64,000 bases of DNA from Mortierella sp. BCC40632 (Eukaryota > Mortierellomycota > Mortierellomycetes > Mortierellales > Mortierellaceae). The notes under the pieces are model-generated. The model had not been told where the DNA came from. It ran no database searches and saw only the letters and a program-made list of their open reading frames with translations. The stretch is taken from positions 678,001 through 742,000 of the forward strand of contig WAEK01000010.1 in assembly GCA_011634665.1 (NCBI GenBank), given 5' to 3'. Below, piece after piece: positions 13,501 to 25,973 of the stretch. Numbering within the stretch: the stretch's first letter is position 1; each line of letters starts with the position of its first letter. The position numbers and the translations under genes were made by a program.

Positions 13501-13710
13501 GGAACCAGCGAGATTCTACACAAGGAAGTTTCGATACTTCGAGCCGACAATGTTAAGCTGAACGAAGGCCTTCCAGAGATACGAACTGATATCAAAAGTC
13601 TGAATGAGGGCATGTCGGAACTGAGAGAGAGCCTACTCGAAATGAAGCATAATATGCATGTCATTCTTGCCGCATTGCAGCGGCTCCAGGCGTGTAAAAA
13701 TGGCGAGTGA
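7530..13710 (+). CDS. Beta-propeller TRP-like cation channel, copy 2
   Basis: Thirteen exons: 7530-7995, 8092-8167, 8259-8298, 8384-8500, 8589-8619, 8716-8865, 8977-11497, 11584-11904, 12012-12156, 12285-12545, 12671-12815, 12952-13062, 13157-13710; about 1,645 residues. The start at 7530 was chosen because the following SKPEETVVTIEP matches the N-termini of copies 5, 6 and 10; the frame is open upstream but unlike them. Exon 1 is Ser/Thr-rich and ends in an EEYETQM motif. Exon 7 carries the propeller, a CNGEC pair, and the pre-S1 helix ending YKW. The S2-S3 loop is short and mildly acidic. The donor after exon 3 (GTGATC) is weaker than the GTAAGC of other copies. Intron 9 has a 25-base poly(A). 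Exons 10-13 are almost a copy of those in copy 1. The coiled coil has one extra repeat (an LNEG...SEL unit) compared with copy 1. The gene appears intact. Confidence 0.87.
12180..12204. repeat. Poly(A) tract in intron 9 of copy 2
   Basis: An uninterrupted run of about 25 A between exons 9 and 10. Copy 9 has a 25-T run in the same intron (59182-59206). I see no obvious target-site duplication. Confidence 0.9.
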
Positions 13711-13905
13711 AGGACTTGATAGAGATTTCTATCACGTCTACCTTTCAATGGGCGCGTCAGAATTCAATCCAGTCCCAAATAAATGGAGTAGTCAGCAAGC
13801 ACAAATCAGTGCTGAGGTTGGTTAGAATGTCTATCCAGTGGTCTGTCGACCTAGAGGCCAAGGGAGTGACCCCCTCCACTCTCATCGTGCTTGCTTTCCG
13901 TCAGG
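13711..13905. other. 3' flank of copy 2 up to the relic breakpoint
   Basis: Contains a post-stop GATAGA sequence and a CAAATAAATGG-type polyadenylation signal near 13777. Homology to exon 10 begins abruptly at about 13906, which marks the truncation point of the relic that follows. Confidence 0.6.
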
Positions 13906-15262
13906 GTACTTGCAACAAGTATGACCTTCTTCACCATTGTGATTGTCTAAATTACCAATGGGGGGGGGGGTGATTGGTTTAGAGGGACAAGCTAGTACTA
14001 GATTCCCGAATGACTTTCTTGGAGCCTTCTCAACTGTGTACTTGATGATGGTAAGCTCCACCAAACCCTCTTACACTTGACAGACATACCCTTGTTTACT
14101 GTTAGTGGGCGGATCAAATCTATGACCAGACAATAATCTCACTTTCAACCGTGACTCGATTTCATGATTCTAGGGAGGACGGTACGATCCCCTGAACAGC
14201 GACATGTATGAAGATAGTGAAGGAGACGCCAAAGGGTTGTATAGGAGCGGAACGCTCCTATTAATGGCGATGGTGTACTTTACATTCTCATCGGTCCTGA
14301 TGCTCAACGTATTGATTGGTAAGTCGATGTGGAAGCGCGGAGCAAACTCTTGGTTGTTGTGTTCGATCACTCAGGACTTTATCCTGGCTAAAACTGTATA
14401 CAGAATTGGTTGACTGAATGGTTCCTTTGACTGTGTATCCATCTTAAAATAGCTCTAATCAACAGCACCTTTGTCAAGGCTGACGACTCTTGGCGACAGG
14501 TGTGGCTCGAGAACAGACTCCGATATGTTGAGAATGCCGAGAACATGTCGTATCACATCCCTGGTATGTGGTCTAAATCCCTCTCAGATCTGGCTGTGGT
14601 CGAAGCTCGATTTTCTAACATGATCTGGACCTTTGCTCCTTTATTCACGCGTCAAATGCTTCTGTGAGACATTCGATTGGTTCCCCAACATGATCTATTA
14701 CACGGCAACACCTTACCAGGTCAAGCAGTCCCGGTGGCGGGTAGCCAAGAAGGACGAGGAGGTCTCCTTTGGCCACGAGTCGACGAATGCGATAGACAGA
14801 GGGAAGACCTATTAGCAGCCATCGTCAAAAGCAAGCAGTACAGGACTGGGTGAAGAATCGACCACACAGAAACAGATTCTGGTAGAAGGGCTTTCTGAAA
14901 TCAAAATACAGCTCACACAGCAGGAACGACGGTTCGACGATCTCTGGATGAAAATGTCAGCAGATCGCTAAGACTCTATTGAGAAAATACAAATTGATGC
15001 CTCTGAACTTAAAGAAACTACGAATATACTGCAGAGGGAACTTTCAGAGATGAGGGTCGATAACACCAACCTGAACAAAGGAGTGTTTGAGCTGAAAGAA
15101 GGCATTTCAGAGGTACGAGATGATAATATGAAGCTGAACAAGGGCGTGTCAGATTTGAAAGAAGAGTTGTTTGAGATGAAGCGTGGGTGGTAAACATACC
15201 ATTCTTGAGGCCTTGCATCGCCTCCAGCCACGAAGACAAAACGAGCAAAGCCCTTGATGGAG
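13906..15262 (+). pseudogene. 3' relic of a TRP-like channel gene, copy 3
   Basis: Only the pore end survives. It starts inside exon 10 (S5) at about 13906-14048 and continues with exon 11 (14174-14318), exon 12 (14453-14563) and a decayed exon 13 (14658 to about 15262). Damage: an in-frame TAA in S5 (at 13948-13950), a run of ten G just after it, loss of the AG acceptor before exon 13 (AAT where others have AAG), and stops in the coiled-coil region (for example after KTY and after SADR). Exons 11 and 12 are still open, and the GGRYDP filter and TRP helix are readable. Intron 12 is nearly identical to that of copy 4, so this relic is probably the sister of copy 4. A CAAATAAAC-type signal follows near 15345. 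Confidence 0.85.
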
Positions 15263-16846
15263 CAGGTCGAGCGTCATGGATTAAATACCGTGAGTTTCCA
15301 ATTACGCGGGCCTTCCAGAAGGGCAGGTTGTATTTAATTCAAGCCCAAATAAACTGAGAAGTATGCTGAAGATATGCAACATAGGTTCCTCTGAATCTCC
15401 ATTTCCATGCAGAGTCAACCATGACGTGAATAGGTGTACTCGATGCAAGAGGTGGTCATCAAGTGTTGACCAACAATGGATGGGGTGACAGGAGAGTCCT
15501 TAGTCGGCTATTCCCCTCATTCCTGTACTCTAGTTTTTATCCGTGTTTACTGCTGACATTGTCGCCTGTTATCACTCTCTCCACGCACCAAACCAACACC
15601 TGTCATGCAACGACACCACAGCTCACACTACTGCAGACACAACGGGTGTAGCGCTGAGAGAATCATCTGGTATGCTTTCAAACTAATCGTGGTTCCTTTC
15701 GGGTGACAAAAAAAAAAAAAAAAATGAGGCATGGAGCTAATCTTTAGTCCAAGGGTTAGATGGGGACTCAATAAAAAAGAATTCATTCTTTTTCAAGTGT
15801 GGGGCTGGTAGGAGCAAGTCCAAATATGGTTCATGAGAGGCCCCTTGTCTTCACCACGATGACGAAGAACGAAGGGACCTCAAAAGGACCAGCACAAAAT
15901 TTCCTGTATACCTGTGACTATGCCGTTGGGTCAGTCACGAAAAATGATGGCCTCTGGTGCTATTTAACACAGGGGGAAAGTGCTGGCGGAGACAGAGGAA
16001 ACTAAACCTGGCTCATAGTTGAAGGTCAAGGCGAATGGCAAGGCACTAGGCAGACATTCAGAAACGCCACCTTGGGGTGTGTGCCTCCTAGATACTCAAC
16101 AGTCGTCCAACTGTGTGACATTCAGGAAGAAGACCGAACCCATCGCCATAAAGCATGAGTGCAGCAACAAATGCAGTGTGTTCTAGTCATCTCCGCCTTC
16201 ATGTGCGAAAGCTTCTTGAAGCAACAGCTAAGAGGATCATTGCTTTACATTACAGAAATTCTGCTCTCCATAATCCCAAAGTGTGAATTCTTAGCAAGAT
16301 ACCTTTTTGATTTGGATGGATCCAGTGTCATCTGTAGCACGAGTCGAATCAATCGCGTTAGACGACCAGCAGAGTTCTAAATCAATCCCGTTACGAGTTC
16401 CTGTGGCGAAGACAGCTCCTTTTGTCGAGATCTAAAGTCCGTTCGCCAATGCCATGTCCTTGCTAGTAGGTAAATGTGGGATTCTAGACTTAGCCATAGT
16501 TAAAAGAATGCCTGAAGGGACTCCAGCGATGATTCTTTGAGAGGAGGAGAAGAGAAGGGAGGCTCACTTTGAAGACATCCATTGAATCCGTTGAGGGTGT
16601 GGACATTCTTGAAGGAGGGCGTGGTGGATGGGAAGATTGGGAAGAGAGGAGAGGGAGAGAGGGAGAGAGGCGGAGTTGACTGAGGTGGTACGAGGGCGAA
16701 GTAAGCTGTGGCATGCCACAACGAAGGGAATGGATTGGCCTAATTGTTCCTTCCATTCAGTTGTTGTTGTTGTTGCTGTTGCTCCATCTCCTCCTTGTCG
16801 TCATCATTCTTTCATTGCCTCTTCTCGATCTTCAACAGGAGGTATA
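15263..16846. other. Intergenic region upstream of copy 4
   Basis: No supported gene. It holds a short poly(A) near 15708-15724. The final 450 bp shows a weak match to the upstream block of other copies (GGGATTCTAGACTTAGCC near 16479, then GA-rich sequence near 16640-16680). Small open frames on both strands are without recognisable content. Confidence 0.6.
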
Positions 16847-19800
16847 ATGGCTGCCACTCCTCTCCTGACACGCGCCAGACCCGATGCAACTGTGGTTACT
16901 GTTGATCACGCGCAAGAGTCAATGAAGAGTCTGGAGACGTCCAACAGTAGTTCTCAGCAGGTAGTCAGTTTCGACACCAACCACGGCAAGCTGACCGACC
17001 AGTCCTGCCAATATGGCCCCACAGTCGATAATAAAGCCGTCAGACACGGTTGCTCTAGCGGGGACAAAACGATTGAGTGGCTAGATGTGGGTGGGTCGAC
17101 CGCTGTCAGCACAGGAGACATGGAATCTCATCAAAATTCCACCTCTTTCACGTCAACTCAGCTGGATGCAACCCATCGGTGTGACAACACAGAAGAAATA
17201 GCAGACAAGCCCGATGGGTCTTTCAGGAGCTCGATAGAGACTATCGATCCTCAACCAAATAAGTACACCGGCGCCGACAGGCTCACAGGGACAACAGTGT
17301 TCTCATCCATTGAAGACTACGAAATCCAGATGAGAAAAGATCTCGATGCTCGTGCTTCTGGTATGTCTTTTGGATAACTTTCCATGATCGTGTCTTCTTT
17401 CATGACCGATCTCCACTCACTGGGAGCTACGATACGAATACTAACATGTACCCCAAGACCAAAATACCATACGATACTTCTATTCTCGATTGGGATACTA
17501 TGATCACGATTGTATCGGTTATAGTGGATCAAGCCTGTAAGTTTTGAAGTATTCATAGTATAGACCTGGCCTGATTTCCATTAGATTACCATACTCACCT
17601 GCAATGCTACTACCCAAACCATCGTGTTAAGGACTATTCTGAGCCTATTCGACTTGTTGCGACACAGAATCTGGTAGGTTAGAGTTGATCTCTAATGGGC
17701 TAGCCATCTCCAAATTGTGACACATTGACTAAAAGGCCACAGTACCCGCCGATCATAGCTTTTGGTTGGAGATGTGACTTCCTTTCCGTCTGATATGCCA
17801 TACTATGTGGTAATATGCTTCTTGCTTGATCACAGAGCGGAGGGCATCGAAATGTTGATAATCGACGAAAGGGTAAGGTGTGCATGGGGAATTCGTATTA
17901 TCAAGGGATAGTTCCCATTTCACCATCAGCTGTTTAACATGGCTGTATTTTCCGAGTAGAGAATAGATCTAGGCACTCCTCCTAAGGCTGGTGAGTGTAA
18001 TAAGTGCAGCTTATAATCGTTCCCATCGCCTCTTATGCACAAGAACTAAACTGCCCTATTGTCACCGCCACTAGGAGACACCTCATTTGTTAGAGTGCTA
18101 CTGCAATACCAGGTTTCCATAGGCATCACTATAAGATATATTCCAAGGGACAAATCAAACCCAGAGTCTTTATCAATCTGTTATACAGAGTTGAGCCAAG
18201 ATCCACCAAGTGTTGACTCGTATGGTAAGATAGCCGATCCTATGAGAGGGCAGTATCTGAAAAATGTTTTCACCAGCCCCTAACCAGATTCGACATGACT
18301 CGACAATGTGATGATAGACTGTGTCCTTCCTCAGATACCTTCGCCAGCCAAGGCATTCCACATCCAGCACAGCCTCAGTGGAGCATCAAGTGATCCACAA
18401 ATTCCAGCGACAATTGAGAAGGTTGCAATCTCGGCTTCAAGATCTCATGCTGTAACCCTTTCACGGGTCGGAGATAAAACATTCCTTGATCTCTGGGATC
18501 TTGAGCCACCGGATACTATCTCTAGAGTCACTTATCCGTACCCTCGCACAGTTTCTATTGCTCAAGTCATGCTCAGCGTCGACTTGAACGATCTCCCCTA
18601 CATCGAACTATCATTATCGTGGAATGGATCTCAGATTGTCGTTTATAGAATGGGAAAGTTGTCACCAAGGGCACTACTTCACTTCGAGTACTCTGGAAAT
18701 ACTTTTCTGCAACAGACCCAAGGACAAAAAACGCCTCAGCTGCTCAGACCATCAAATCGTCATATTCATTGCTCCAAGCTACATTCGTTCAGTGGGAAAG
18801 CCAAGTTCATCAATATCCTCACATCCCAATGGAGTGATGAATTCGAAAGATTCTTAGCCTGTGATGCTCAGCGGTTCAGTGTCTACAAGACCAAAGGACC
18901 ATGGGAGATGACCTATCACATCTCTGTTTACCTACAAATTGAATTAAGCCTAAGTCGACAAACGGTACCAACCTCATTCACGGCAGCAAAGGGAATCCTC
19001 GCATTGAAGATGTCGGACTATCAGGTCTTAATCTTGGATCTCTCTACTGGGGTTCCAAAGCACCTCATCGACACAACGGAAAGAGTTTCTCGCCTCTTCC
19101 TTTCATCGACCGGAGAGACCTTGGTAATTGAATCGATAAACACTCAACTCCAGTATTCGACATCTCAGGGGATTCCTTTTAAAAGGCTTCATTTACCACT
19201 AGGTGTAAGCCAGAGACCTTTTATTAGAGGCAGGGGCATCCCTAACTTCAATTACGAAAACGTGCCGTTCTTCTGGTATCTCGGATATATAAGAGATGAG
19301 ACACAATCAGAAAAGAAGACCTTACCCCTGCAGCAAGCTGGGTTCTCGGAACACGATGTAGATACCAAAGAAATGGTGGATATTAACCCAATCAAGTCAA
19401 CCATGATGGTGTCCAGTTACGGATCAAACATCGAGGTGACGTATCTGGAGAATTTACCAACAGATCCTGGGGCCGATCCTGAATGTGACGATGACTGTGA
19501 ATCAAATCCCCACGAGATCCCCGAGATTGCAATTGGAGAGGAGATATCCTATCCCGGAGGATCATTTGTGATTCAAATGTCAAAACAATCTTCGTTGAAA
19601 AAGATGATAATGAATGTCCGATTCAACGATGGTGGTTCACGACAATTTTGGTGGAGCCCCTGCAAAAGCTATATCCATGTAGGATCTTCCCAGTTCGTTA
19701 TGGTGGGTAAGACCTCTCTTGCAAGGCATATCTACATCTGGAGGCTTCCACAGTCTTCTCAAGAGGACCTTAAGCTTCTCTTTTATTGGGAATTAGAATA

Positions 19801-22800
19801 CATCGGTGAAGTACATGTTCTCATGGAGGTGGACCAACTCTCATCACTGCGAAGGATAGTTTCCAGCTTTATCGAGGCAGATCATTTACGCATATGGATA
19901 GAAAGGTGCTGTTCAGGACGCTACTAACGATGAACCTCAGCGACAAGTGGCAATGCTCTGCATCATTGAACGCAAATTTCAAGTATCTCCGCTCTCTTAT
20001 CAACTACTACCCCTTCCCTGGTACTCATACAGTATCCTTGATATCGACACTCTGCAAAAGCAGGATTGGATATTCTCAGGACGATCTTAAGTCGAACTTG
20101 AGAAAGTTACTCCAGACAGACTCCACCAAATCTACTAATGACCGGATTCCCCAAGAAACTCGAAGAAATGATAACTGGTTTCCACTAAAGTCCTACTCGG
20201 GAGGGACCAACCCTATTGGTATCATCCTTGCCAGAGCCAAGACTGACCCATTGGTAGCCGAGCTCGCACAGATTCTTATCGATTACTGCATCGACAAGGC
20301 AAAGGAGTTAAATGATATCACCTACATTCTGTATTTGCTCGAGTGCATGGATGAACTCACTACGACATGTCCAGATCTGGCACTCCGAGTCACCAGAGGG
20401 TTTGCGTTTATCCGATGCCACGACAGAAATTTCATTATCGACCACCATAAGATTGTGCACCCTCCAACAATCTGTCGGTTCTGGGTTCCTGATGATCGAA
20501 TGATCTGGGAGTGTCGGAATCCGATACTTCAACTACACATCACTGGTGAAAAGCCCTATCGGCTCAACGAGAATTTTACAGAAGAGGTATTTGCTGTACC
20601 TGTTAATCTTCTCTGGTCGTTTGTCCCAAAAGCAGGGTCTCCTTGTGGTGAGTTCGTGATTGGTAGTTGTCCGAATCAAAGAACGACATGGATAAAAGCT
20701 CTCTACTACAGTATCGTGTTCAACATGAACCCTTTCAGTCATGTGTATATCCGACCTCGCTTCTACAGTCTCGAGATCCTTGACAATCCTGCCATCGAAG
20801 CTGTGATTCAGTACAAGTGGTATGTATCAATAGGTACTCCGCTATCCAGTGTGTTGAATCTGAAACAAAGATCGAGAATCCCATTGTCTTGACACTGTCG
20901 AGATCTCCACATTTCTAGGAATTCTTTTGTGTTTGCAGTGTGGATGACTCAATTTGCGACACAATGTGTATACTCTCTCCTCATCGTGAGTGGGGCTCTG
21001 ATGCAGGTCTACCAGAGAGAGAGGGATCCACTTCTCGGAGTGTTCTCGGCAATCATTGTTCTTTCGTGTGTATTCCTCTGGCTCGAGGTTCTACAGTTGC
21101 GAGAGAGTCAGCATTATGTCCGCCTAGAGACCAGTGAGAAGGATTATGAGCACATACATGAAATGAGTGAGTTTGATAATGCTCTTTCTTCTTTTCAGCT
21201 ACATTATTTACAAGAAGCTACAAGAGAGAGTCCAAAAAGTCATATACAAAGCTCACTGAATACTCAGAGATCACGATCTCCATATTTCAGGTATACTGGA
21301 TTGAAGCGGCAGTTAGTGCTGTCAACAAGCAGCGAACTAAGATGCGACCGCCTTATCTGACTTGATGACATTCAATTCCACGATAGGTCCCCTTTTAACC
21401 TGCTGGATCTGGTCACCTACTCATACCCTCTTGCGACAGGTGTCCACCAGATCGTCAACATTCTTAGTACGGAGACGAAGGTCGTGACTTCTGACTTTAG
21501 TTTCAGCGTAGTTCTTGTGTTCTTACACCTGGTACGTCGATCGAGAATTGTGTACAGAGAAAAAATAGCCGTTAGTCAGCAAGCAAGAAAATGAACTTAC
21601 TTTGGGTGCATCGCTAATAACCTGCTTCGAGTTATCCTGTAGCTGGCCGAGCTCCGAGTGAGTGAGACTGTGTGCAAGTACATCACCATTGTGTTCGGAA
21701 TCATTCGCGAGATCAAGGTGTTCTTCATGGTGCTTGCGGCGAGTATGGTTTTCTTTACCATAGCTATTGTTCACATCCTCCATGGTGGTGTGAATAGCCT
21801 AGGAGAGCCAGTCAGTATCAATTTCCCGGATGACTTTCTTGGAGCCCTTAGTACCGTATACCTGATGATGGTAAGATCCCAAGCTTCTCATGTGCAGGAC
21901 CGAAGTCACAGACAGTTCATTCTCCATTGGCGGATCAAATCTTAGCGCAGCAGTACACTCATTTCTAACTACAGCTCGTACCTTGACTATAGGGAGGCCG
22001 GTACGATCCTCTAAACAGCGACATGTTTATGGATGGCGAGGGAGGTGCTAGGGGGTCGTATAAGAATGGGCCACTCCTGTTTATGGTGACATTATTCTTT
22101 ACATTCTCGTCGATCCTGATGCTCAATAAATTGATTGGTGAGTCGATATCATGGGCGGAGCAAACTCTTTTGTTGTCATCACTAGTTCCGGATAGTGTCC
22201 TAGTAGAATATGCACGGAGCTAGTTGACTAATTGACTGTGATGACTGTATTTCCGACTTACATTAGCTCTGATCAACAGTGCCTTTGTCAAGGCTGACGA
22301 CTCTTGGCGACAGGTGTGGCTCGAGAATAGACTCCGATATGTTGAGAGTGCCGAGAACATGTCGTACCACATCCCTGGTAAGTGGTTTGCATCCCTCTCA
22401 GATCTGGCTGTGGTCGAAGCTCGATTTTCTAACATGATCTGGATCTCTGCTCCTTTATTCACGCCTCGAAGGCTTCCGTGAGACATTCAATTGGTTCCCC
22501 AACATGATTTACTACACGGCAACACCCTACCAGGTCAAGCAGTACTGGCGGCGGATAGCCAAGAAAGATGAAGAGCTTATCTTTGAGGAAGAGGTGATCA
22601 AGCAGTCTACGGAGCCAATGAATGATGAAGGTGATAAGAAGACCTCTGAGACGCCGCTGCCCATACCCAATAATATAGGAATGGAAGGAGAGTTAATTAA
22701 ACAGAGTCAGACTCTGGTGGACGGACTCTCCGATATCAAGGAGCGATTCATTCAACAAGAACGGCGATTCGACCACCTCGGAGAGAATGTGTCGGCAAAT

Positions 22801-23088
22801 GTCTCTGGACTGAGGGGAATCACAGAGATGCTGCACAAGGAAATTTCAATGCTTCAGGCCGATAATGTAAATACGAACAAGGGCTTTTCAGAACTGAGCA
22901 AAGGCATTTCAGATATTCAAGCTGATAACATGAGGCTGAATGGCGCTATTTCAGAGTTACGAGACAATAACATGAGGCTGAAGGAAGGCATGTCGGAGCT
23001 GAGCCAGGATCTACTCGAAATGAAGCGTGACATGCATTCCATTCTTGGCGCCATACAACAGCTTCGGGCATTTGAGAGAAGCGAGTAA
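16847..23088 (+). pseudogene. Beta-propeller TRP-like channel, copy 4, frameshifted
   Basis: Exon pattern: 16847-17360, 17458-17536, 17632-17673, 17759-17872, 17960-17990, 18075-18224, 18318-20819, 20919-21290, 21387-21531, 21643-21870, 21993-22137, 22267-22377, 22472-23088. Two lesions. First, the acceptor of exon 3 reads TTAAGGAC where copy 6 has ATAGGGAC, so the only usable AG lies one base further in and exon 3 is 42 rather than 43 nt. Second, exon 7 lacks 13 bp at about 19813-19815 compared with copy 1; this shifts the frame and brings a stop at 19925-19927. The correct frame resumes at the conserved TCSHGG text and then runs intact through S6 and the coiled coil. The CDDDC pair is present. 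The S6 sequence has LMLNKLIA where others have LMLNVLIA, an extra Lys in the gate region. The rest looks well preserved, so inactivation is recent, or one lesion is an assembly error. Confidence 0.8.
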
Positions 23089-24579
23089 AGGGCTCGATAG
23101 AACAAATCAACTGGGCTGTGTATTTCATATCGAAAGCTATTTATTAAGTTTACCTTTCAGCGTTTCAGGAGGCAACTCGTATTCTCTCAAGACCCGAATA
23201 CACAGAGTAGTATGGCAGATATACGCAAATGGGTTCTATTAGGTCTCGATTTCCAAAGAGTGGGGTTGACTATGGCACGTGGATAGAAATATTTGATATA
23301 AGGTGTGAAAAATGAACCAAATCTGGAGCTTGACACATCCACACAAGAAACCATGGTGCTCCTCTACGGAGCATTAGTCATAAGATATCATCACGGGTAC
23401 AATAGACATAATAAAAGACGGCGGGATTGTGGTGGGAGGTACCCATCTTTATTTCCAAGGGACTTCCTAGACCCTTGAGACTTGGCTTGAATTCTCGACT
23501 CAGGGAGCAGTCATCAGAACCTATGACCAACAACGAACAGGTTGGCAATAAGATTTCTCGCCAACCTATTCCCTCCTAATCATGTTCATTCCTTAAACTC
23601 GCGTTTGTTGTTGGTATTATCATTGTTACTGTCTCTCTAATCGTTGCACTATCACATATCACTCCCCAATGCCGGCGCGGTACACACCACTACAGACATA
23701 ACAGCGCTAATAGGAACATCTTGTATGCAGCTTGACAATGGGCGGTTGCTCTTCTCAAAGTACAGAATTCCGCGATAAAGTTGAAAGGTTGGCTCGCAAT
23801 CCAACTGGACTAAGGCTCTTGTTTTGGCTTCTTTGTAGGTTTCTACTTTGCCCACTGGTTAATCTCTACTTGGTTCGTCTCTTGCGCCAAAACTCTTGAT
23901 GAAGTGTGGGCGAAAGAATACTCTGTATTAAATAATCATAAGGACTAATCTACAATTTAAGTGTTCCATAGAAGCTCAGGCAAGAGACTCTAATTTTATG
24001 TATGGAGATGACAAGAGCGAGTTCAAATCTGGCCCAGGAGAGATGTCATGACTCCGCCTCAGCTTTGAAGATAAACTCAGTCTCCTGCGTCCCTGTTTCC
24101 TTGCTGGCGGGTCGAATGTTGTTAACACGGTGTCTCTTGGTTCTTAGGGATGTGGGCCTTTGTTGCCTCGACCTACAGAACAAAAAAAAGGGGGGGGGGG
24201 AAAGAAAGAAGCCGAAACCAGCCTAAACTAAAGATTACGAGCGAAGCAGAGAGCAGAGAGGTCGGGCGAGAGGGCACTAGATCAACAACAGCAACCGCAC
24301 TGACTTGGGCACCTTTGGTCTGAATAAAGACCTGAGAGGGTGAGAGAATGTACCAATACGTGCCGAACATCTAACATTGCATGCTTTCCCGTCTTGAAAT
24401 ATGAATCTCTTAAGTATTCAGTCATTTGACCATGTTGGACACTGCCCATCAGCTTTGCCCGTCAAAAAAGTAGAGTATTGTCCTAGCCTGAGTCATTTGA
24501 AATAGGCTCTTGGCAACAGTAAGAATGACCATTGCTCTGCATAAAGAAAATCGACACTTGTCTTTTAGAGCAATTTTGT

Positions 24580-24850
24580 ACAACGCCCAAGCTTCAGGAG
24601 ATAGCCAGGCTCCATCCACGACATTGGCGGGATGTCTGGAGCAATGTGGGTTAGATCAACTGCATCAACTGACCAGGACTCTAACCTAATCGTGCTGTCT
24701 TTGCTGATGGCAATCTCAGTTCATGAGAGAAATCACCAGTCCACTTGTCAGCCTGTGCTAATGACCTTGCCGAGTCCCGGGGATGAAAAACTTTCCCTAA
24801 GTTGAAAGTGAGAATTGGATGTAGAATGGAGAGTAAAGGAGGAGGGGAGG
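24580..24850 (+). promoter_or_regulatory. Extra, distal copy of the conserved upstream block
   Basis: Contains text like TGTCTGGAGCAATGTGGGTT and GACCAGGACTCTAA, aligned by eye with the blocks before copies 2, 6 and 10. It lies about 1.3 kb from the ATG of copy 5, too far to match the usual spacing, and a second block lies closer. It is likely a leftover of a duplicated or deleted gene. Confidence 0.4.
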
Positions 24851-25783
24851 AGGGGGGTACCTGAGCTTCTCGTTCTCGGAGGTGCTCATTCTTGAAGTGG
24901 ATGTTGGGAGCATGACAAGAGTTGATTGGATCCAATGGTTGAAGGCTGCGAGCTTTCCTGCAGACTGCAAGAGCCCTTTTTTGCCATTGGGCGGAGTCGA
25001 CTAAATCAGCAGGACATGGCCAACAAAATGAACAAGGAGAAATAAATCCAGAAATGGAAACTTGGTCCAAAGCGAAGACCAAGGCAGAAGGTAAATAACC
25101 TAATTTTCAGTAAAACAGCCCTGGGATGACTATGCGACATCCATTGAGACAGACGATCGAAACCAACTCCTGGCACTCTTGAAAACGCCCCTCGACTCTC
25201 TCTGACCCAACTCATCGACATTATTCAGAGGCGGAGCGCGAGTGTCGCAATGAATGATGTGTGGCGGAGTCATCTTCACTCTCTTCATGTGCAATGATCT
25301 CTCAGTAACAGCCAGGAGGACCATTTCCTTGCATGTGTACAAAGCCCTACTCTCCTTCCAAGGAGTCAACTCTGAACAAAGTACCTTCTGACCAGAGTGG
25401 AACCAGTGCTTGGCTCGAGGGAGCAACTAAGCTCCATCCGCGACAATGCCCTTTGTCTAAGCAGCGTGAGTTAGAGTAGCTGCATCAGCAGACTAGAATC
25501 CAGTTTCAATTCTGTTACCTTGATGTGATGATAGCAATACTTGCCCTCTTTGTGTTGTTGTTGATGTGATCTCTGCTCCTGGAAGAAATCAATCCATGAG
25601 GTCTACGCCATGACCTTCATGGTGATGGATTCTAGACTCATTAGACTAGTCGGAGGCGCGAACGGAGTGTGACATGGAGACTCGAGAACAATCAAGGGAG
25701 GTTTTTCACCGGAGTGAATCATCAATCATGGGAGCACAAGAACTGATTGGGGTCTCCAATGACTGACGAAGAGTACAAACAAT

Positions 25784-25823
25784 CCTGCAGAACGCAGGTG
25801 ATTATTTTTTTTTTTCCTGCAGG
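25784..25823 (+). promoter_or_regulatory. CCTGCAG / poly(T) / CCTGCAGG motif before copy 5
   Basis: CCTGCAG at 25784-25790, an 11-T run at 25805-25815 and a full CCTGCAGG palindrome at 25816-25823, about 150-190 bp before the ATG. The same arrangement precedes copy 6, and part of it copy 10. Candidate core promoter element; role inferred from conservation and position. Confidence 0.45.
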
Positions 25824-25973
25824 AACGGTTGTTGGAACTGGAAAGGATGGAAAACTCATGCCGCAGAGAGGTGAGCAATCGTCTGAAAAGTCCCGAGATT
25901 CTCCATTTTACATCTGTCGCTGCCTCTTCAATCCCTACATCTCCTCTTCAGTCCCTTCTAAGAAGAAGCTACA

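Larger units (their letters stand above)
23089..25973. other. Long intergenic region between copies 4 and 5
   Basis: About 2.9 kb without a supported gene. The 3' flank resembles that of copy 1. Two diverged copies of the conserved upstream block are present, one at about 24580-24850 and one at about 25310-25660, so a second, older promoter region may survive from a lost gene. A G-run lies at 24191-24200. Open frames here on either strand carry no recognisable domains. Confidence 0.65.
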
